Source: Acidimicrobiia bacterium
GTDB lineage: Bacteria > Actinomycetota > Acidimicrobiia > Acidimicrobiales > Ilumatobacteraceae
Assembly: GCA_030425785.1 (NCBI GenBank)
Contig: JAUHYJ010000330.1
Coordinates: forward strand, 1-5,012
Length of the DNA: 5,012 bases
Direction: 5' to 3'
This document shows, in pieces, positions 3,736 to 5,012 of this stretch. The translations under genes and the position numbers were made by a program. Numbering within the stretch: position 1 is the stretch's first letter; each line of letters starts with the position of its first letter. Below the pieces are notes generated by a model. The model was not told the origin of the DNA. It saw only the letters and a program-made list of their open reading frames with translations, and did not search any database.

Positions 3736-5012
3736 GTGCTCAGGCCGCGCTTGACGTACTTGCCATGCCCCACGCGTCCGACGAACGTGTCGTTCTCCAT
3801 CACGACCGTGCCGCGTGACATGACCGTGTCGCACTTGCCGTCGATCTCGAACCCCTCCCAGGCGGAGTGGTCCATGTTCATGTGGTGCTTGTCGTTGATG
3901 CCGAGCTTGGTGTGGCCGTTCGGGTCCCACACGACGATGTCGGCGTCCATGCCGGGCGCGATCGAGCCCTTCGTGTCGAGGCCGAACATGCGCGCCGGCG
4001 TGGTGCAGCAGGTCTCGACCCAGCGCTCGAGCGTGAGCTCGCCGTTGACGACACCCTGGTAGAGCAGCTCCATCCGGTGCTCGACCGAGCCGATCCCGTT
4101 CGGGATGGCCGAGAAGTTGCCGAGCCCGAGCTCTTTCTGGTCCTTCATGCAGAACGGGCAGTGATCGGTCGAGACGATCGCCAGCTCGTTCATGCGCAGG
4201 CCCTTCCAGAGATCGTTCTGATGATGCTCGTGCTTGGTGCGCAGCGGGGTGGAGCACACCCACTTGGCGCCCTCGAACCCGGGCTGCATGAGATGGTCCT
4301 CGAGCGACAGATAGAGGTACTGCGGGCAGGTCTCGGCAAACACGTTGAGCCCGGCGTGCTGGGCGGCGGCGACCTCTTCGAGTGCCTCGCTGGCCGACAT
4401 GTGGACGATGTAGAGCGGCACGTTGCCGGCCACCTTCGACAGCTCGATGGCACGGTGCGTCGCCTCGCCCTCGAGCTCGGCCGGCCGGGTGAGCGAGTGG
4501 TACATCGGGTCGGTCTCGCCACGGGCGAGCGCCTGTGCCACGAGCACGTCGATCGCGATGCCGTTCTCGGCGTGCATCATGATCATGGCGCCGTTCTCGC
4601 CCGCCTTCTGCATCGCTCGCAGGATCTGACCGTCGTCGGAGTAGAAGACGCCCGGGTACGCCATGAACAGCTTGAAGCTGGTGATGCCCTCGTTGTCGAC
4701 CAGGTAGTCCATCGCCTTCAGCGAGTCGTCGTCGACACCGCCGATGATCTGGTGGAAGGCGTAGTCGATCGCGCAGTTGCCGGCGGCCTTCTCGTGCCAG
4801 GCGGCGAGGCCGTCCTGGACGAGCTCGCCGGTCTTCTGGACGGCGAAGTCGACGATCGTGGTGATGCCACCCCACGCCGCGGCGATCGTGCCGGTCTCGA
4901 ACGTGTCGGAGGCGAACGTGCCGCCGAAGGGCAGCTCCATGTGGGTGTGGGCGTCGATGCCGCCCGGGATGACGTACTTGTCGGTGGCGTCGATGGTGCG
5001 ATCGGCGTCGAC
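3723..5012 (-). CDS. Dihydropyrimidinase/hydantoinase, N-terminus beyond the right edge
   Basis: This is a cyclic amidohydrolase that opens 5,6-dihydrouracil or dihydrothymine to the N-carbamoyl-beta-amino acid (second step of reductive pyrimidine breakdown), or a related hydantoin. The frame stays open to the edge, so the ATG at 4940 is internal; 429 residues are visible and about 30-40 are missing. Counting from the edge, the metal-binding HxH lies in GGIDAHTH (His22, His24). The lysine expected to be carboxylated is Lys114 in TSFKLFMAYPG, with the nearby Tyr of the active site. Zinc histidines are His147 (MHAENG) and His204 (YIVHMSASEA), and the catalytic Asp283 is in STDHCPF. All expected metal ligands are present. 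NFSAIPNGIGSVEHRMELLY (299-318) fits the substrate-binding region, and the family-typical SIAPGMDADIVVWDP is near the C-terminus. The enzyme is cytoplasmic, usually a tetramer. Dihydropyrimidinase is more likely than allantoinase or dihydroorotase, given the SFKLFMAY and STDHCPF motifs. Confidence 0.95.
   Translation of the reverse strand, partial: VDADRTIDATDKYVIPGGIDAHTHMELPFGGTFASDTFETGTIAAAWGGITTIVDFAVQKTGELVQDGLAAWHEKAAGNCAIDYAFHQIIGGVDDDSLKAMDYLVDNEGITSFKLFMAYPGVFYSDDGQILRAMQKAGENGAMIMMHAENGIAIDVLVAQALARGETDPMYHSLTRPAELEGEATHRAIELSKVAGNVPLYIVHMSASEALEEVAAAQHAGLNVFAETCPQYLYLSLEDHLMQPGFEGAKWVCSTPLRTKHEHHQNDLWKGLRMNELAIVSTDHCPFCMKDQKELGLGNFSAIPNGIGSVEHRMELLYQGVVNGELTLERWVETCCTTPARMFGLDTKGSIAPGMDADIVVWDPNGHTKLGINDKHHMNMDHSAWEGFEIDGKCDTVMSRGTVVMENDTFVGRVGHGKYVKRGLSTYLH
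3728..3763. other. Inverted repeat at the second convergent gene junction
   Basis: GCAAGTA (3728-3734) and TACTTGC (3757-3763) form a 7-bp stem with a 22-nt loop. The left arm covers most of the methyltransferase TAG stop; the right arm lies within the dihydropyrimidinase coding region. With no T-run and a long loop it is a weak terminator candidate, and the match may come from the repeated Lys-Tyr/Tyr-Leu-His codons of the enzyme. Confidence 0.2.

Noticed and set aside
3544..4875. 443-residue minus-strand open frame across the dihydropyrimidinase
   Set aside because: It is out of frame with the amidohydrolase, whose metal ligands and motifs are all intact; the product is Arg/His-rich noise.
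4938..4940. ATG as the start of the dihydropyrimidinase
   Set aside because: The frame continues to the window edge and the 24 upstream codons encode the conserved strand and the metal-binding HxH in GGIDAHTH, so this Met is internal.

Overview
The window looks like chromosomal DNA of a high-GC actinobacterium. G or C fills nearly every third codon position, GTG starts are frequent, an LLM-class (probably F420-type) oxidoreductase is present, and the genes start without Shine-Dalgarno sequences behind -10-like hexamers. An Acidimicrobiia-type organism (Ilumatobacter-like) would fit, but that placement is inference. I see no transposase, phage gene, CRISPR array, tRNA, rRNA or defence cassette.

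Layout, left to right. (1) The N-terminal half of an alpha/beta hydrolase on the minus strand runs off the left edge. (2) A GC-rich non-coding stretch of about 215 bp holds three hairpins and a C-rich, G-poor tract (read on the minus strand), and looks like a compound transcription-end region. (3) A small 53-residue protein (minus) is divergent from (4) an Lrp/AsnC-family regulator (plus). The 131 bp between them is rich in palindromes and contains a perfect 12-bp dyad, GATTGTACAATC. (5) A secreted lipoprotein (minus) meets the regulator gene tail to tail in an 11-bp overlap that is itself a perfect stem-loop. (6) An LLM-class flavin/F420-dependent oxidoreductase (minus) lies directly upstream of the lipoprotein gene. 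(7) A class I SAM-dependent methyltransferase (plus) is divergent from it. (8) A dihydropyrimidinase/hydantoinase (minus) overlaps the methyltransferase tail by 13 bp and runs off the right edge without its N-terminus.

How the genes may work together. The dihydropyrimidinase, and probably the LLM oxidoreductase, point to a locus for reductive pyrimidine or hydantoin breakdown. The core of the palindrome upstream of the Lrp/AsnC gene, TTGTACAA, recurs once more in the window, inside the -35/-10 spacer of the oxidoreductase promoter. This suggests the regulator controls both itself and the oxidoreductase. The other main pattern is that five of the six genes whose starts are visible carry a TAnnnT hexamer 6-7 nt before the start codon and no Shine-Dalgarno sequence, which points to leaderless transcripts. 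I found no clearly new multi-gene system; the strongest leads are the shared operator, the leaderless promoters, the palindromic stop-codon overlap and the structured region downstream of the small gene.
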